Of a stretch of DNA of 64,000 nt, positions 1 through 8,561 are shown in pieces. Within the stretch, counting starts at the first letter, position 1. Each line of letters begins with the position of its first letter. The stretch is from JAIBAC01 sp046331095 (GTDB taxonomy: Bacteria > Actinomycetota > Acidimicrobiia > UBA2766). The DNA lies in the NCBI GenBank assembly GCA_046331095.1, contig JAXLRM010000004.1:1054001-1118000 (forward strand), read 5' to 3'. The notes under the pieces are model-generated. The model was given only the letters and a program-made list of their open reading frames with translations. It searched no databases and had not been told where the DNA came from. The position numbers were made by a program, and so were the translations under genes.

Positions 1-1979
1 ACTCGAACCCGCTCGCGCGCTCGGACTTCCTGCCCTTCCACCGCAGCGTCGGCACGCACAGCGTCATGTCGGTGCCGATCACCGTGGCCGGCGCCGGCGT
101 CGGTGCGCTCTTCGTCTCACGTGACCGCACCGCGGCCCCGTACACCACCGCGGACCTCACCCTCGCTACCGCCATCGCGAACCAGGCTGCGCTGGCGGTC
201 CAGAACGCTCGCCTCTACCAGAGCCTGTGGGACCTGAACCGCACGCTCGAGGATCAGGTGCGCGACCGCACCATCGACCTGCTCGACAGCTACGAGAGCC
301 TCGACCGTCAGGCGGCGGCGCTTCGCGAGAGCGAGGACCGCCAGCGAGCGTTGCTCGACGCGATGCCGGACGCGATGCTGCGCTTCAGCCGCGTGGGCTC
401 CTTCCTCGACGCGCGTCGGGGTGTCGGCTTCGAGTGGCTCCCCGACACGTCCGAGATCCTCGGCGCCGACGTGGCCGACGTCTTGGCGCCCGGCCTGGCG
501 CACCGCTTCGTGCAAGCGATCTCAGCCGCGCTGCCCACGTCCGGCGTCGAGTCGTTCGAGTTCGAAGTCGGGACCGGCGAAGGACTCAGGGCCTACGAAG
601 CCCGCATGGTCTCGAGCGGCAGCGACGAAGTGATCGCGATCTTGCGCGACATCACCGACCGCAAGCGAGCGGAGGAGGAGGCGCGCCACCTCGCCCTCCA
701 CGATCCCCTCACGGGTCTCGCCAACCGGCGCCTCCTGCTCGACCGCCTCGAGCACGCGGTCGGGCGGCTCCAGCGCCGTCCCGGCAGTGTGGCGGTCCTC
801 TTCTGCGACCTCGACCGCTTCAAGGTCATCAACGACACCCTCGGCCACACCGCCGGCGACGCGGTGCTGCGGATCGTGACCGAGCGCCTGCGGGAGACGT
901 TCCGGGGCGATGACACGATCGCACGCATCGGTGGCGACGAGTTCGTCGTCGTCGTCGAGGACCTCGACGAACCGGCCGACGCCGCGCTCGCCGGGGACCG
1001 CCTGCAAGAGGCGCTGCGCATGCCGATCACGGTCTCCGGCGCCGACGTGTTCACCTCGGCGAGCATCGGCATCGCGGTTGCGACGGTGCCCGGCACGTCC
1101 CCCGAGGACCTGCTGCGTCACGCCGACACCGCGATGTACCGCGCCAAGGACGGCGGCCGCGCCCGTTACGAGATCTTCGACGAGGACGTGCGCTCGTCGC
1201 TTCGGGCCCGTCTCGAGCTCGAGTCCGACCTGCACCGCGCTCTCGACCGTCGCGAGCTCGCGGTGCAGTACCAGCCCGTGGTGGCCCTACCGGGCGGACA
1301 GCCCGTCGCGGTCGAGGCGCTCCTGCGCTGGGATCGCGGCGGTGACCTCGTCGCGCCGGGGGAGTTCCTCGACATCGCCGAGGAGACCGGTCTGATCGTG
1401 CCGATCGGGACGTGGGTGCTCGAGACCGCGGTGGCCTACGGCGGCGACCTCGCGGGATCGTTGCCGGCGGGGGCCGCCCTGCACGTGAACGTGTCGGCGC
1501 GTCAACTCGCCGACAACGGCTTCCTCGACCACGTCGCGGCCGTACTGGAGCGGTCGGGCCTGCCGGCCTCGGCACTGGTGCTCGAGCTGACCGAGTCGGC
1601 GCTCATCACCGACCCGCCGGCAGCGGGCCAACGCCTGTCGGCGCTGACCCGGGATCTCGGCGTCCGCATCGCGCTCGACGACTTCGGCACGGGCTTCTCG
1701 TCGTTGTCGCACCTGGTGCAGTTCCCGATCGACATCGTGAAGATCGACAAGTCGTTCGTGGCCGGCCTCGACGGCGACGGCGCCCACTCGACGATCGTCG
1801 AAGCCACGATCGGGCTCGGCCACCGCCTCGGCCTCACGGTCGTCGCCGAGGGTGTCGAGACCGACGAGCAGGCGCGTCACCTCACCGACCTCGGTTGCGA
1901 CCACGCCCAGGGCTTCCTGTACGCGCGACCGCAGCCGGACGTGTCGGCGTGGCTCGAGGGCTACACCGTCGGGTCCTGA
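1..1979 (+). CDS. GAF-PAS-GGDEF-EAL cyclic-di-GMP protein (5' end outside window)
   Basis: The protein makes and/or degrades cyclic di-GMP and so sets a second-messenger level in the cytoplasm. The frame is open from base 3, so the true start lies upstream. Counting from the first visible Met (66), residues 1-50 are the end of a GAF domain, 55-90 a helical linker, and about 92-200 a PAS domain. A GGDEF domain follows, with an intact GGDEF signature near residue 289 and an RxxD (RGDD) inhibitory site exactly five residues before it. The EAL domain starts near residue 414 (VEALLRW) and keeps DDFGTGFSSL and KIDKSF, which bind metal and substrate. Both catalytic halves look intact, so it may be bifunctional; which activity dominates cannot be told. 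Its 3' end overlaps the convergent next gene by 19 bases. Confidence 0.93.
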   Translation, partial: SNPLARSDFLPFHRSVGTHSVMSVPITVAGAGVGALFVSRDRTAAPYTTADLTLATAIANQAALAVQNARLYQSLWDLNRTLEDQVRDRTIDLLDSYESLDRQAAALRESEDRQRALLDAMPDAMLRFSRVGSFLDARRGVGFEWLPDTSEILGADVADVLAPGLAHRFVQAISAALPTSGVESFEFEVGTGEGLRAYEARMVSSGSDEVIAILRDITDRKRAEEEARHLALHDPLTGLANRRLLLDRLEHAVGRLQRRPGSVAVLFCDLDRFKVINDTLGHTAGDAVLRIVTERLRETFRGDDTIARIGGDEFVVVVEDLDEPADAALAGDRLQEALRMPITVSGADVFTSASIGIAVATVPGTSPEDLLRHADTAMYRAKDGGRARYEIFDEDVRSSLRARLELESDLHRALDRRELAVQYQPVVALPGGQPVAVEALLRWDRGGDLVAPGEFLDIAEETGLIVPIGTWVLETAVAYGGDLAGSLPAGAALHVNVSARQLADNGFLDHVAAVLERSGLPASALVLELTESALITDPPAAGQRLSALTRDLGVRIALDDFGTGFSSLSHLVQFPIDIVKIDKSFVAGLDGDGAHSTIVEATIGLGHRLGLTVVAEGVETDEQARHLTDLGCDHAQGFLYARPQPDVSAWLEGYTVGS

Positions 1980-3100
1980 GGCGCAGGCGCGACCGCGAGC
2001 GCCGAGTCGAGGCCGAGCTGGGGGAACGGGCCGACGAAGAGGTGCTCGTGCATGCCGTAGCCGGTGTGGGTCGCGCCTTCGGGGCCGTGCAGTTCGAAGC
2101 GGGCGCAGTGCTCGACGATCGCGAACCACGCCCACGTGTCGAGCTCGGCGTCGGGCCACGTCCTGGCCTCCACGACGAGGTCGCCGCGGTACATGCCGTG
2201 GCGGAAGTCGTCGCCGAGGCCGTAGCCGGTGCCGACGGCCATGTAGTCGTGGGTCAGCGGAGTGCACACGATCTCGATCGGGCCCCCCGGGGCGTGCGGG
2301 AACATGAACGTCGACGGTCGTGTGATCATGCGCGTCCCGGGGTCGAGCACGTGGCGGTACTCGGGCCTCCCGAGCGGCTCGGGAGCGCGCGACGGGTCGT
2401 GCCAGATGCGGACGGCGTCGTCGATGGTGCGTGAGCCGTCGGGCTCCTCCTGAAGCAGGTACAGGACGGAGAAGCCGTCGAAGCGCATCGGCGCGTAGTT
2501 CCACATACCGACGAGCTGGGGCAGGTCGCGGCGGATCCCCTGGGGTTCGGGTTCGCCCACGGGGCGGATGCCCCACGAGCGGTCGCGGGCGCCCCACCAG
2601 CGCTCGGGTGTGACCGCGAAGGTCTCGTCGCCGACGACCAGGGTCCCGCTCCAAGAGCCGTTCTGGGCGAAGCGGACAGTGTCGAAGACCGTGCGCCCGT
2701 ACTGGCGGATGACGTGGCGGGGCTCTTCGTAGGGGACGTGAACACCCTCCCATGTGAGGTCGAACGCGAGCGTGTGCTCGGTCGGTTCGAGCACGAAGCG
2801 GAGGCGCTGGAGGGGTTCGAGGACCTCGAGGCGGAACGGGCCCACACTCAGGTCGGCACGGTCGCCGAGTGCCCGCGACGCCCTGACGACGTGGTGGGTG
2901 CCGCCGCGTGCGCAACTCGCGAACACGTCCTGGGTGCCGAGGTTCGGGTACACGCCCATGCCGAGGACCAGGAAGATCTCGTCGCTGCAGGCATGGCAGT
3001 TGAAGTAGTAGCGGTCGTAGAAGTTGCGGTCGCTGGTCCCTACCTGGCGGACCGGCTCCGCGACCTGGTGCACCGGGAAGTCGTCGAAGCTGCTCAGCAT
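1961..3100 (-). CDS. Lipocalin-like (CrtC/AttH-type or DUF7064-like) protein of unknown function
   Basis: 379 residues from an ATG at 3100. The open frame runs further upstream, but only through the repeat cluster, so this Met is the likely start. No signal peptide is seen. The middle holds WWGARDRSWGIRPVG, an R-D-R-S-W-G block typical of beta-barrel proteins related to hydroxyneurosporene synthase/AttH and of the DUF7064/7065 proteins common in mycobacteria. Many aromatic residues and the W-x-Y-x-P-M-R pattern support a lipid-binding beta-barrel. The reaction, if any, is unknown. The gene follows the PhoD-like gene on the same strand, with a repeat cluster between them. Confidence 0.75.
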   Translation of the reverse strand: MLSSFDDFPVHQVAEPVRQVGTSDRNFYDRYYFNCHACSDEIFLVLGMGVYPNLGTQDVFASCARGGTHHVVRASRALGDRADLSVGPFRLEVLEPLQRLRFVLEPTEHTLAFDLTWEGVHVPYEEPRHVIRQYGRTVFDTVRFAQNGSWSGTLVVGDETFAVTPERWWGARDRSWGIRPVGEPEPQGIRRDLPQLVGMWNYAPMRFDGFSVLYLLQEEPDGSRTIDDAVRIWHDPSRAPEPLGRPEYRHVLDPGTRMITRPSTFMFPHAPGGPIEIVCTPLTHDYMAVGTGYGLGDDFRHGMYRGDLVVEARTWPDAELDTWAWFAIVEHCARFELHGPEGATHTGYGMHEHLFVGPFPQLGLDSALAVAPAPQDPTV

Positions 3101-3138
3101 CGGGCCACGGTACCCGCCCGCCCCGCCCCGACCCCTCT

Positions 3139-3354
3139 CCGAACGCGGGTGGTTTGTCGCGTTGGTGGGTGATCTGGCCCGCGTTTGGGGTCTGGGCCCC
3201 CGGCGCGGCCCCCTCCGAACGCGGGTGGTTTGTCGCGTTGGTGGGTGATCTGGCCCGCGTTTGGGTCTGGGCCCCCGGCGCGGCCCTCTCCGAACGCGGG
3301 TGGTTTGTCGCGTTGGTGGGTGATCTGGCCCGCGTTTGGGGTCTGGGCCCCCTC
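3139..3354. repeat. Repeat cluster A: three tandem hairpin units (about 75 bp)
   Basis: Three near-identical units begin at 3139, 3215 and 3290. Each has an outer inverted repeat (CGAACGCGGG near the left end, CCCGCGTTTGG near the right end) and an inner GGTGGGT...GGCCCG pairing, followed by a GGGCCCC-rich spacer. The cluster lies a few bases beyond the stop of the minus-strand PhoD-like gene, so it would form the 3' end of that transcript. Reading frames crossing it are an artefact of the repetition. Confidence 0.85.
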
Positions 3355-3365
3355 TCCAAGGGGGT

Positions 3366-4631
3366 TCAGATCGGGATGGACTCGCTGTGCAGCTCGATGC
3401 CGCGGTCGTCGACGAGGCGCAGTACCGCGCGGTTGCCCGCAGGGTCGACGTCGACGAGACCGACAGCGTCCGAGGTCGCCAGCCCCTCCCCGTTCTCGGT
3501 CCACAAGACGCCGGCCTTGGCGGGTGTGTTGTGTTTGACGGGGTTGTGCAGCGGGCAGGCGAGCAGCTCCCAGACGTTCGTTCCCGGTCGGGCGAAGGCG
3601 CCGGCGTGCTTGTCGCCGCAGCAGAACAGGACGGTTCCGCCCACGCGTGACTCCACGAACTCGGTGATCTCCTTCTTCTCGCCGTGGGAGAAGTACCAGG
3701 TGAACGTCTGCGGCATGAACACGACCTTGAGCCGTGCCCGCGACGCTGCGAGGCCCGTGAGGAGCCAGTCGCGCTGGGCCGCACCGAGCATGGATCGGTA
3801 GCGCCCGTTCTCGAACGGGCCGGGTTCGGGCGCGTCGGCGAAGCGTCGGTTGTCCGTGAGCCAGAAGTCCACGTCTCCGGCGGTCCACGTGCGCCAATTC
3901 GGACCGGTGGCCACCGCTCCGGGGACGACGGCCGCGTACGCCGCTGCCGTGAAGGGCTGTACGGTGTCGCGCCACGCGCCGTCGCGCCCGTAGTCGTGGT
4001 CGTCCTGGACCCCGAAGAACCACGAGGAATCGACCAGCGGGCGGAGGTCCTCGGATGCCAGGAACGACCTGAACATGGACCTGTACGCATCCTCTGTCTG
4101 TGCGCCTGCGTGAGTGTCGAGATAGCCGAGGTCGCCGATCCACGCGAACAGCAGAGGGTGGGTCGCGGCTGCTCGTGCGAGGACGGGCACCGGTTCGCCC
4201 TGCAGGGCGCACGCGCCGAAGGCGAACGTGAACGGGGTTGCGGTGCCTGCTGGAGGCCGCGCGGGAAGCGCACGCACGCGACCGGGGGCACCGTCCACGA
4301 CGGGCTGCCAGCTCACGTTCTCGGTGGGGACACGCGCGGCATCGACACGGACCATTGCCACATCGCCGGCACCGGTGCGTACCGACGGGGATTCGTAGAT
4401 GGTTGCCGGGTCGGTATCCGCCCAGATCCGGATCGTCACGCCGGCAGGGGAGCGCGTGCCCACGGCGAAGGTCGTGATCCCCGTCGCGTCGTACGTGGCG
4501 ACCCCGAAGTCGTCGGCACCTGCCGTGGTTGCCGGTGTCGCGCGCAGGGGACTCGTGCAAGCCGCCGTCGTCAGCGCCGCGGCGCCGGCGGCGAGGAGCG
4601 TGCGGCGGTCGATCGTTCCCACCACGATCAC
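3366..4631 (-). CDS. PhoD-like metallophosphatase, exported (Tat lipoprotein signal)
   Basis: 421 residues. The N-terminus has a twin-arginine motif (DRRTLL), a hydrophobic Ala-rich stretch and a lipobox-like TTAAC, so it is probably a Tat-exported lipoprotein on the outer face of the membrane. The body resembles PhoD-type phosphatases: WIGDLGYLDT, GVQDDHDYG and CCGDKHAG supply the Asp/His metal ligands of the binuclear site. An N-terminal Fn3-like part (about residues 45-130) precedes the catalytic domain. It likely removes phosphate from phosphoesters or acts as a phosphodiesterase; the substrate is unknown. It is flanked on both sides by repeat clusters. A GTG two codons after the ATG is an alternative start. 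Confidence 0.85.
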   Translation of the reverse strand: MIVVGTIDRRTLLAAGAAALTTAACTSPLRATPATTAGADDFGVATYDATGITTFAVGTRSPAGVTIRIWADTDPATIYESPSVRTGAGDVAMVRVDAARVPTENVSWQPVVDGAPGRVRALPARPPAGTATPFTFAFGACALQGEPVPVLARAAATHPLLFAWIGDLGYLDTHAGAQTEDAYRSMFRSFLASEDLRPLVDSSWFFGVQDDHDYGRDGAWRDTVQPFTAAAYAAVVPGAVATGPNWRTWTAGDVDFWLTDNRRFADAPEPGPFENGRYRSMLGAAQRDWLLTGLAASRARLKVVFMPQTFTWYFSHGEKKEITEFVESRVGGTVLFCCGDKHAGAFARPGTNVWELLACPLHNPVKHNTPAKAGVLWTENGEGLATSDAVGLVDVDPAGNRAVLRLVDDRGIELHSESIPI

Positions 4632-4674
4632 GCTACCCGCGGAACCCGACCCCCCAGACCCTTCCCGGTCCCCT

Positions 4675-4865
4675 CCGATCGCGGGTGGTTTGTCGCGTTG
4701 GTGGGTGATCTGGCCCGCGTTTGGGTCTGGGGCCCCTCCGATCGCGGGTGGTCTGTCGCGTTGGCGGGTGATCTGGCCCGCGTTTGGGTCTGGGGGCCCC
4801 TCCGATCGCGGGTGGTCTGTCGCGTTGGTGGGTGATCTGGCCCGCGTTTGGGTCTGGGGTCTGGG
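4675..4865. repeat. Repeat cluster B: three tandem hairpin units (63-64 bp)
   Basis: Units begin at 4675, 4738 and 4802. They are closely related to cluster A: the right arm CCCGCGTTTGG and the core TGTCGCGTTGG are the same, but the left arm is CGATCGCGGG and the spacer is shorter. The cluster lies between the stop of the penicillin-acylase gene (4944, minus strand) and the start of the PhoD-like gene (4631), on the 3' side of the acylase gene. Confidence 0.85.
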
Positions 4866-4940
4866 TGGGGTCGGCGGGGTCGGTGGGGGCGGGGGTCGGT
4901 GGGGTCGGTGGGGTCGGTGGGGGCGGCGGGCGGTGGGCGG
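4861..4940 (+). repeat. G-rich tandem tract (GGGGTCGGT-type 9-mers)
   Basis: Directly after cluster B the plus strand is a run of GGGGTCGGT/GGGGGCGG variants up to the acylase stop codon. Several closely spaced runs of four or five G give it G-quadruplex potential on the plus strand. The acylase mRNA would carry the complementary C-rich strand. No gene is seen here. Confidence 0.7.
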
Positions 4941-4943
4941 CGG

Positions 4944-7481
4944 TCAGCCGTCGAAGGAGAGGACCTGCTGATAGGTGGGGCGGTTCTGCCAGCGCATGGT
5001 GGAGCCGTTGAAGACGTAGGGCACGAAGCGGACCCGCTCGAGCCCGGCGGTCTTGCGCCACAGGTCGGGGCGGCCTCGAAGCCAGAGCCACTGAGTCGAC
5101 GCCGCGCGCTGGTAGGCGATGTCGAGCCAGTGCCAAGCCTCCGTTGGTGCCGCCGCCGCGATCGCGTCGAACTCGAGCGACATCCAACCGCTGCTGAACG
5201 CCTCGCCGTCGGAGTTCGGTGGCGCGTCGGAGGGCCCGAGAGGGAGGTCGGCGATCGCACCGCCTGCCCGCGGCGCCACGGCGAGCGCGGCGAGAACGGG
5301 CCAGATCTGGTCCGACACGACGAGAGCGGCGTCGTCGTAGACCCAGTCACCGTCACGGTCGCGCCGATGCGCGCCCGCCGCGACCCACGAACGCAGCACG
5401 TCGCGTCCCCGTGCGAGGGCGGCGCTGGGCGGGCTCGACCCCTCCAGCTTCGCCAGCAGGGCCGGCAGCACGAGCGCGCCGCGTGCATCCGTGGTGGCGG
5501 CCTCCTGAGCGACGGCGACCGCGTCGGCCGGTGTCATCCCGCCGGGGTGGGCGACGAAGCCGGCCTCCACCCCGCGTGCGAGCAGGTCGACACGCTGGTA
5601 CGCGCCCGTGTCCCACTGGTGGTCGGCCATCAGCCAGCCGTGTGCCGTGCGGTTGTTCCAGCTCACGAGATAGCCGGCGGGCGGGTCGACGGCCTGGGGG
5701 TGGGCCTTCCAGTCGAGCACGCCGCGCCACTCGTAGTCACCCGTACCCCACGTCGGCATGTCGGCCAGAGTGCCTGCGGCCCGGACAGGGAAGCGCCCCG
5801 AGTGGAAGTAGGCGATGTCGTGAGCGTTGGCGTAGCCCCAGTTCATCGACATCGGCACCACCGACAGAGTCGGGGCGAGGTCGGCAGCATCGGCGACCTG
5901 GCCGCTGTTGAGCTTCCACAGCGCAGCTGCCGACATCGCCTCGAAACCCCGCGACGCACGCTGCTGGCTCACCGCGACCGGCCGCCCGTCCACGCTGCCG
6001 CGGTGGGTCACGGGCCCGTGCACCGTGCGCCACAGCGTCGACGTGTGCGTCGCGGTGCGGTACATCGGCGTGCAGGCACCGTCGAAGAGGTACGACGTCG
6101 ACTCGCGGTTCGGTTCGGAGCCGTCGGGTTCGCACAGGACCTCGATGCGCTCGTCGACGACGTCGTTGCGCGCGGCCGTGATCGTCCACGCGTACGTGTC
6201 CGTGTGGCCGATCAGGACCGCGAAGCCGAGGCCGGGCACGGTCACACCCGACGCCCGGTACCCGCCTCCCTGCAGCTCGATCTCGAGCAGCATCGACGGC
6301 GACACGTAGCCCACTTGGGGGCCCGAGACCATGATCGGGCGACCCGAGGCCGAGTGGGCGGCGTCAACGATCACGAAGTTGCTCATGTGCGGCGGCGCCT
6401 CTCGCGACGCAGGTCCAGCCGCGCCGTCGAGGATCGGTGCCGACGCCGGCAGTGGCCACGGCGGTGGGGTCGCGGCGGCGCTGCTGCCGTCGTCGAAGAC
6501 GGGGTACGGCCAAGTGCCGTCGACGTGGCCGCGGGCTGCGGGGTCGTCGGCGCGTCGGAACCACGCGTACGCGTCGCGCCCGGCCTGGGGGCCGAGGCGC
6601 TCGACCAGGGAGCGCAGCGCGGCGGCGTTCTTGGTCTCGATGCCGCCGCCCTGGCCGAACATCGCGCCGATCGCGATCGCGCATGCGACCACGTCGGTGC
6701 GCTTCCACTTGGGCCACTGCACGCCGAGCAGCTTGAAGGCCGCGGGTAGGGGCGGGTTGGCGTCGAGCCACGCGTTGACGCCGGCGACGTACGCGTCGAT
6801 GCGGGCAAGGAGAGCGGGGCCTTCGGCCGGATCGGAAGCGACCGCGTGGTCGATCTGGGCTTGCAGCTCGTCGTCGGAGTAGTCGATCGTGCCTGCGGCG
6901 GGGTCGAGGCCGCCGAGGAGCTCGTCGGCGGTGGCGTCGCGCAGCTCGATCATCCCGCTGCGCCCGATCGCACGGAACACCTCGGCGTAGAGAAAGCGTG
7001 CCTCCATCGTCGCCCACCCGGCACCGTATGCGACGTCGTCGGCGGTGCCTGCGAACACATGGGGCTTGCCGTGGCCGTCCCAGACGATGCGGGCCCGCCC
7101 GCCGGGTTGCTCCTCGCGCTCGACGTCGCCGGCCGCGACACCGAGACGGTCGTCCTCGAAGTAGCGGCCGAGGCCGGTGTCGTCGAGCGTCCCGTCGGCC
7201 ACCGCGTCGTCGATCGCGTCGTAGCCGCGGCGCTGGTCGTCGAGGTGGGTGCGCGTGGGGCCCACGAAGTAGCCGTTGCCGGGGTTGAGGGAGGACCAAG
7301 CCGTGTTCGCGGAGTCCTCGACCGGGCCGTCGACGGGGCCGATCCGGGGGGCGCCTGGCTCGTCCCCCAGCGCCGGCACGGTCGCACCAGCCAGCGCGCA
7401 CGCGCAGGCGACGGTCAGCACCCGGAGTCGACCACTCCACCCCACGACGCCACGGTAGCCGCCGTCGTCGTCCCCGCGCAC
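4944..7481 (-). CDS. Penicillin acylase family N-terminal-nucleophile hydrolase, exported
   Basis: 845 residues, the usual size of the penicillin G acylase/AHL acylase/PvdQ family. The precursor is cut autocatalytically so that a Ser becomes the N-terminal nucleophile of the beta chain. Here that Ser is in HMSNFVIVDAAHSASG near residue 366, followed by family blocks (SGPQVGYVSPSMLLEIEL, then GVTVPGLGFAVLIGHTDTYAW with the structural Asn-equivalent region after it). A hydrophobic stretch ending PALG near residue 40 is a Sec-type signal. The first possible start is GTG at 7481; a GTG at 7445 gives a more usual short signal peptide. It hydrolyses amide bonds of acylated amines; the substrate cannot be read from the sequence. 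Confidence 0.9.
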   Translation of the reverse strand: MRGDDDGGYRGVVGWSGRLRVLTVACACALAGATVPALGDEPGAPRIGPVDGPVEDSANTAWSSLNPGNGYFVGPTRTHLDDQRRGYDAIDDAVADGTLDDTGLGRYFEDDRLGVAAGDVEREEQPGGRARIVWDGHGKPHVFAGTADDVAYGAGWATMEARFLYAEVFRAIGRSGMIELRDATADELLGGLDPAAGTIDYSDDELQAQIDHAVASDPAEGPALLARIDAYVAGVNAWLDANPPLPAAFKLLGVQWPKWKRTDVVACAIAIGAMFGQGGGIETKNAAALRSLVERLGPQAGRDAYAWFRRADDPAARGHVDGTWPYPVFDDGSSAAATPPPWPLPASAPILDGAAGPASREAPPHMSNFVIVDAAHSASGRPIMVSGPQVGYVSPSMLLEIELQGGGYRASGVTVPGLGFAVLIGHTDTYAWTITAARNDVVDERIEVLCEPDGSEPNRESTSYLFDGACTPMYRTATHTSTLWRTVHGPVTHRGSVDGRPVAVSQQRASRGFEAMSAAALWKLNSGQVADAADLAPTLSVVPMSMNWGYANAHDIAYFHSGRFPVRAAGTLADMPTWGTGDYEWRGVLDWKAHPQAVDPPAGYLVSWNNRTAHGWLMADHQWDTGAYQRVDLLARGVEAGFVAHPGGMTPADAVAVAQEAATTDARGALVLPALLAKLEGSSPPSAALARGRDVLRSWVAAGAHRRDRDGDWVYDDAALVVSDQIWPVLAALAVAPRAGGAIADLPLGPSDAPPNSDGEAFSSGWMSLEFDAIAAAAPTEAWHWLDIAYQRAASTQWLWLRGRPDLWRKTAGLERVRFVPYVFNGSTMRWQNRPTYQQVLSFDG

Positions 7482-7538
7482 GCCGGCTCGCCGATCCGTC
7501 CCGCACCCGCGGCCCTGGACAGCCGCGAGGGGCGCCCT

Positions 7539-7570
7539 TAGGATCTGGCCGACTACCGAACGCTCGGTAG
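7539..7570 (+). promoter_or_regulatory. Candidate promoter -10 with TetR-type palindromic operator
   Basis: The 18-mer CTACCGAACGCTCGGTAG at 7553-7570 is palindromic with one mismatch and resembles operators of TetR-family repressors of lipid metabolism. A TAGGAT -10-like hexamer sits at 7539-7544, so a plus-strand transcript would start about where the palindrome begins, giving a leader of about 315 nt before the Rrf2 gene. The palindrome could equally serve the divergent acylase gene. No TetR gene is in the window. Confidence 0.5.
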
Positions 7571-7589
7571 CCCGCCTCCGCGCGAGATC

Positions 7590-7795
7590 CGAGTGGGGTT
7601 CGTGTCCGAGGCGGGGGTGGGACCTCGGCAGGTGCCGGGTGGGGCTCTAACGGTGCCCAGGCCACAGCAGGTCCTGCGGATCGGCGGCCTCCGGGCCGCC
7701 GATCCCGCGTGTGGCGAGCCCGTGTGGTTGCACCCCGCGGGCCCGGCCCGCGGCCGAGAAGAGCGTGTCCCGGGCGTACATCAAGCTGGTCCCTG
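7590..7795. other. Non-coding GC-rich stretch with nested stem-loops; candidate structured leader RNA
   Basis: No convincing gene lies between 7482 and 7869. In this part nested pairings can be drawn: GGGCTC (about 7645) with GAGCCC, GCCACA with TGTGGC, and inside them a perfect 10-bp hairpin ATCGGCGGCC-TCCG-GGCCGCCGAT (about 7680-7703). I do not recognise a known riboswitch, SRP RNA, RNase P RNA or tmRNA signature. The strand is not determined; a plus-strand leader fits the upstream promoter. Confidence 0.35.
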
Positions 7796-7869
7796 AGCGC
7801 TGACGCACCATCGGGGCAGGGGCCTGCCGACGGAATCCACGCGCCTATTCTCGACTTCAGAGGTTGACA

Positions 7870-8379
7870 ATGTGGATATCGCGCAAGACCGACTACGCGA
7901 CGCGTGCCGTGCTCGCGCTCGCCCTCGCGGGGGAGGGCGCGACCCTGAAGATCCAGGAGATCGCGGAGCGCACGCGCACGCCGCCGGCCTTCCTGGAGCA
8001 GATCCTGCCCCAGCTCCGCGGTGCCGGGATCGTGCGCTCCGAGCGCGGGCCCCGTGGCGGCTACCGGCTCAACCATCCTCCCGCGGACATCACCCTCGAC
8101 CGCGTCGTGCGTGTCTTCGAGGGTCCCCTAGCTCCGATCTCGTGCGCGACCCGTGCCGAGCCCGAGCCGTGCCCGATGGATGTCGGCTGCTCGCTGCGCG
8201 AGGTGTGGGAGGAGGTTCGCGACGCCACGATCGCGATCGTCGAGGCCTACACGTTTGCCGACCTCGCCGACCTCGCCGCCCGCGCCGGTGGCGCCTGGAC
8301 CGAAGCCGACACCGACGGCGCCGCAGCCGCCGCCCCCAACCCCAACCCGCAGACGAACCCCCAAACGCGGGCGGTCTGA
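7870..8379 (+). CDS. Rrf2-family transcription regulator with Fe-S cysteines
   Basis: 169 residues from ATG 7870 (a TTG at 7864 is an alternative). The N-terminal winged helix (WISRKTDYATRAVLAL to about residue 80, with GPRGGYRL) is typical of Rrf2 regulators such as IscR, NsrR and RsrR. Cys92, Cys101 and Cys107 (C-x8-C-x5-C) lie where IscR and NsrR carry [2Fe-2S] or [4Fe-4S] ligands, so it probably senses iron-sulfur status, redox or NO. The C-terminal tail is Pro/Asn/Thr-rich, and its last codons and TGA fall within the first unit of repeat cluster C. The long upstream leader suggests regulated transcription. The target genes are unknown. Confidence 0.88.
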   Translation: MWISRKTDYATRAVLALALAGEGATLKIQEIAERTRTPPAFLEQILPQLRGAGIVRSERGPRGGYRLNHPPADITLDRVVRVFEGPLAPISCATRAEPEPCPMDVGCSLREVWEEVRDATIAIVEAYTFADLADLAARAGGAWTEADTDGAAAAAPNPNPQTNPQTRAV

Positions 8380-8552
8380 CCCGCTGGCGGGACGTTTCGC
8401 CCGCGTTTGGCGTGGGGTGGATCCCCAAACGCGGGTGGGGTGACGTGTCAGCGGGACGTTTTGCCCGCGGTTGGGAGGGGCCCGGACGGCCCGGACCCCA
8501 AACGCGGGCGGTCTGACCTGCTGGCGGGACGTTTTGCCCGCGTTTGGCGTGG
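8358..8552. repeat. Repeat cluster C: three hairpin units between convergent genes
   Basis: Units begin near 8358, 8423 and 8496. The third is a clean 12-bp inverted repeat, CCAAACGCGGGC...GCCCGCGTTTGG, enclosing CTGGCGGGACGTTTT, which offers a second pairing with the right arm. Unit 2 has a degraded left half. The cluster fills the gap between the Rrf2 gene and the convergent oxidoreductase gene and contains the Rrf2 stop codon (8377-8379). Confidence 0.85.
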
Positions 8553-8561
8553 GGGCGGGCG

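Noticed and set aside
3139..3354. Peptide repeats (SRWWVIWPAFG) from reading frames across repeat clusters A and B
   Set aside because: They come from non-coding hairpin repeats, change frame between units and have no start sites.
4848..6749. Long plus-strand open frame of about 630 codons
   Set aside because: It lies opposite the penicillin-acylase gene, has no recognisable domain and is a high-GC antisense shadow.
7590..7795. SRP RNA, RNase P RNA, tmRNA or a known riboswitch
   Set aside because: None of the conserved sequence signatures of these RNAs is present.
7593..7796. Small protein gene in the leader before the Rrf2 gene
   Set aside because: No ribosome-binding site, low-complexity composition and strong inverted repeats in the same DNA argue for structured non-coding sequence.
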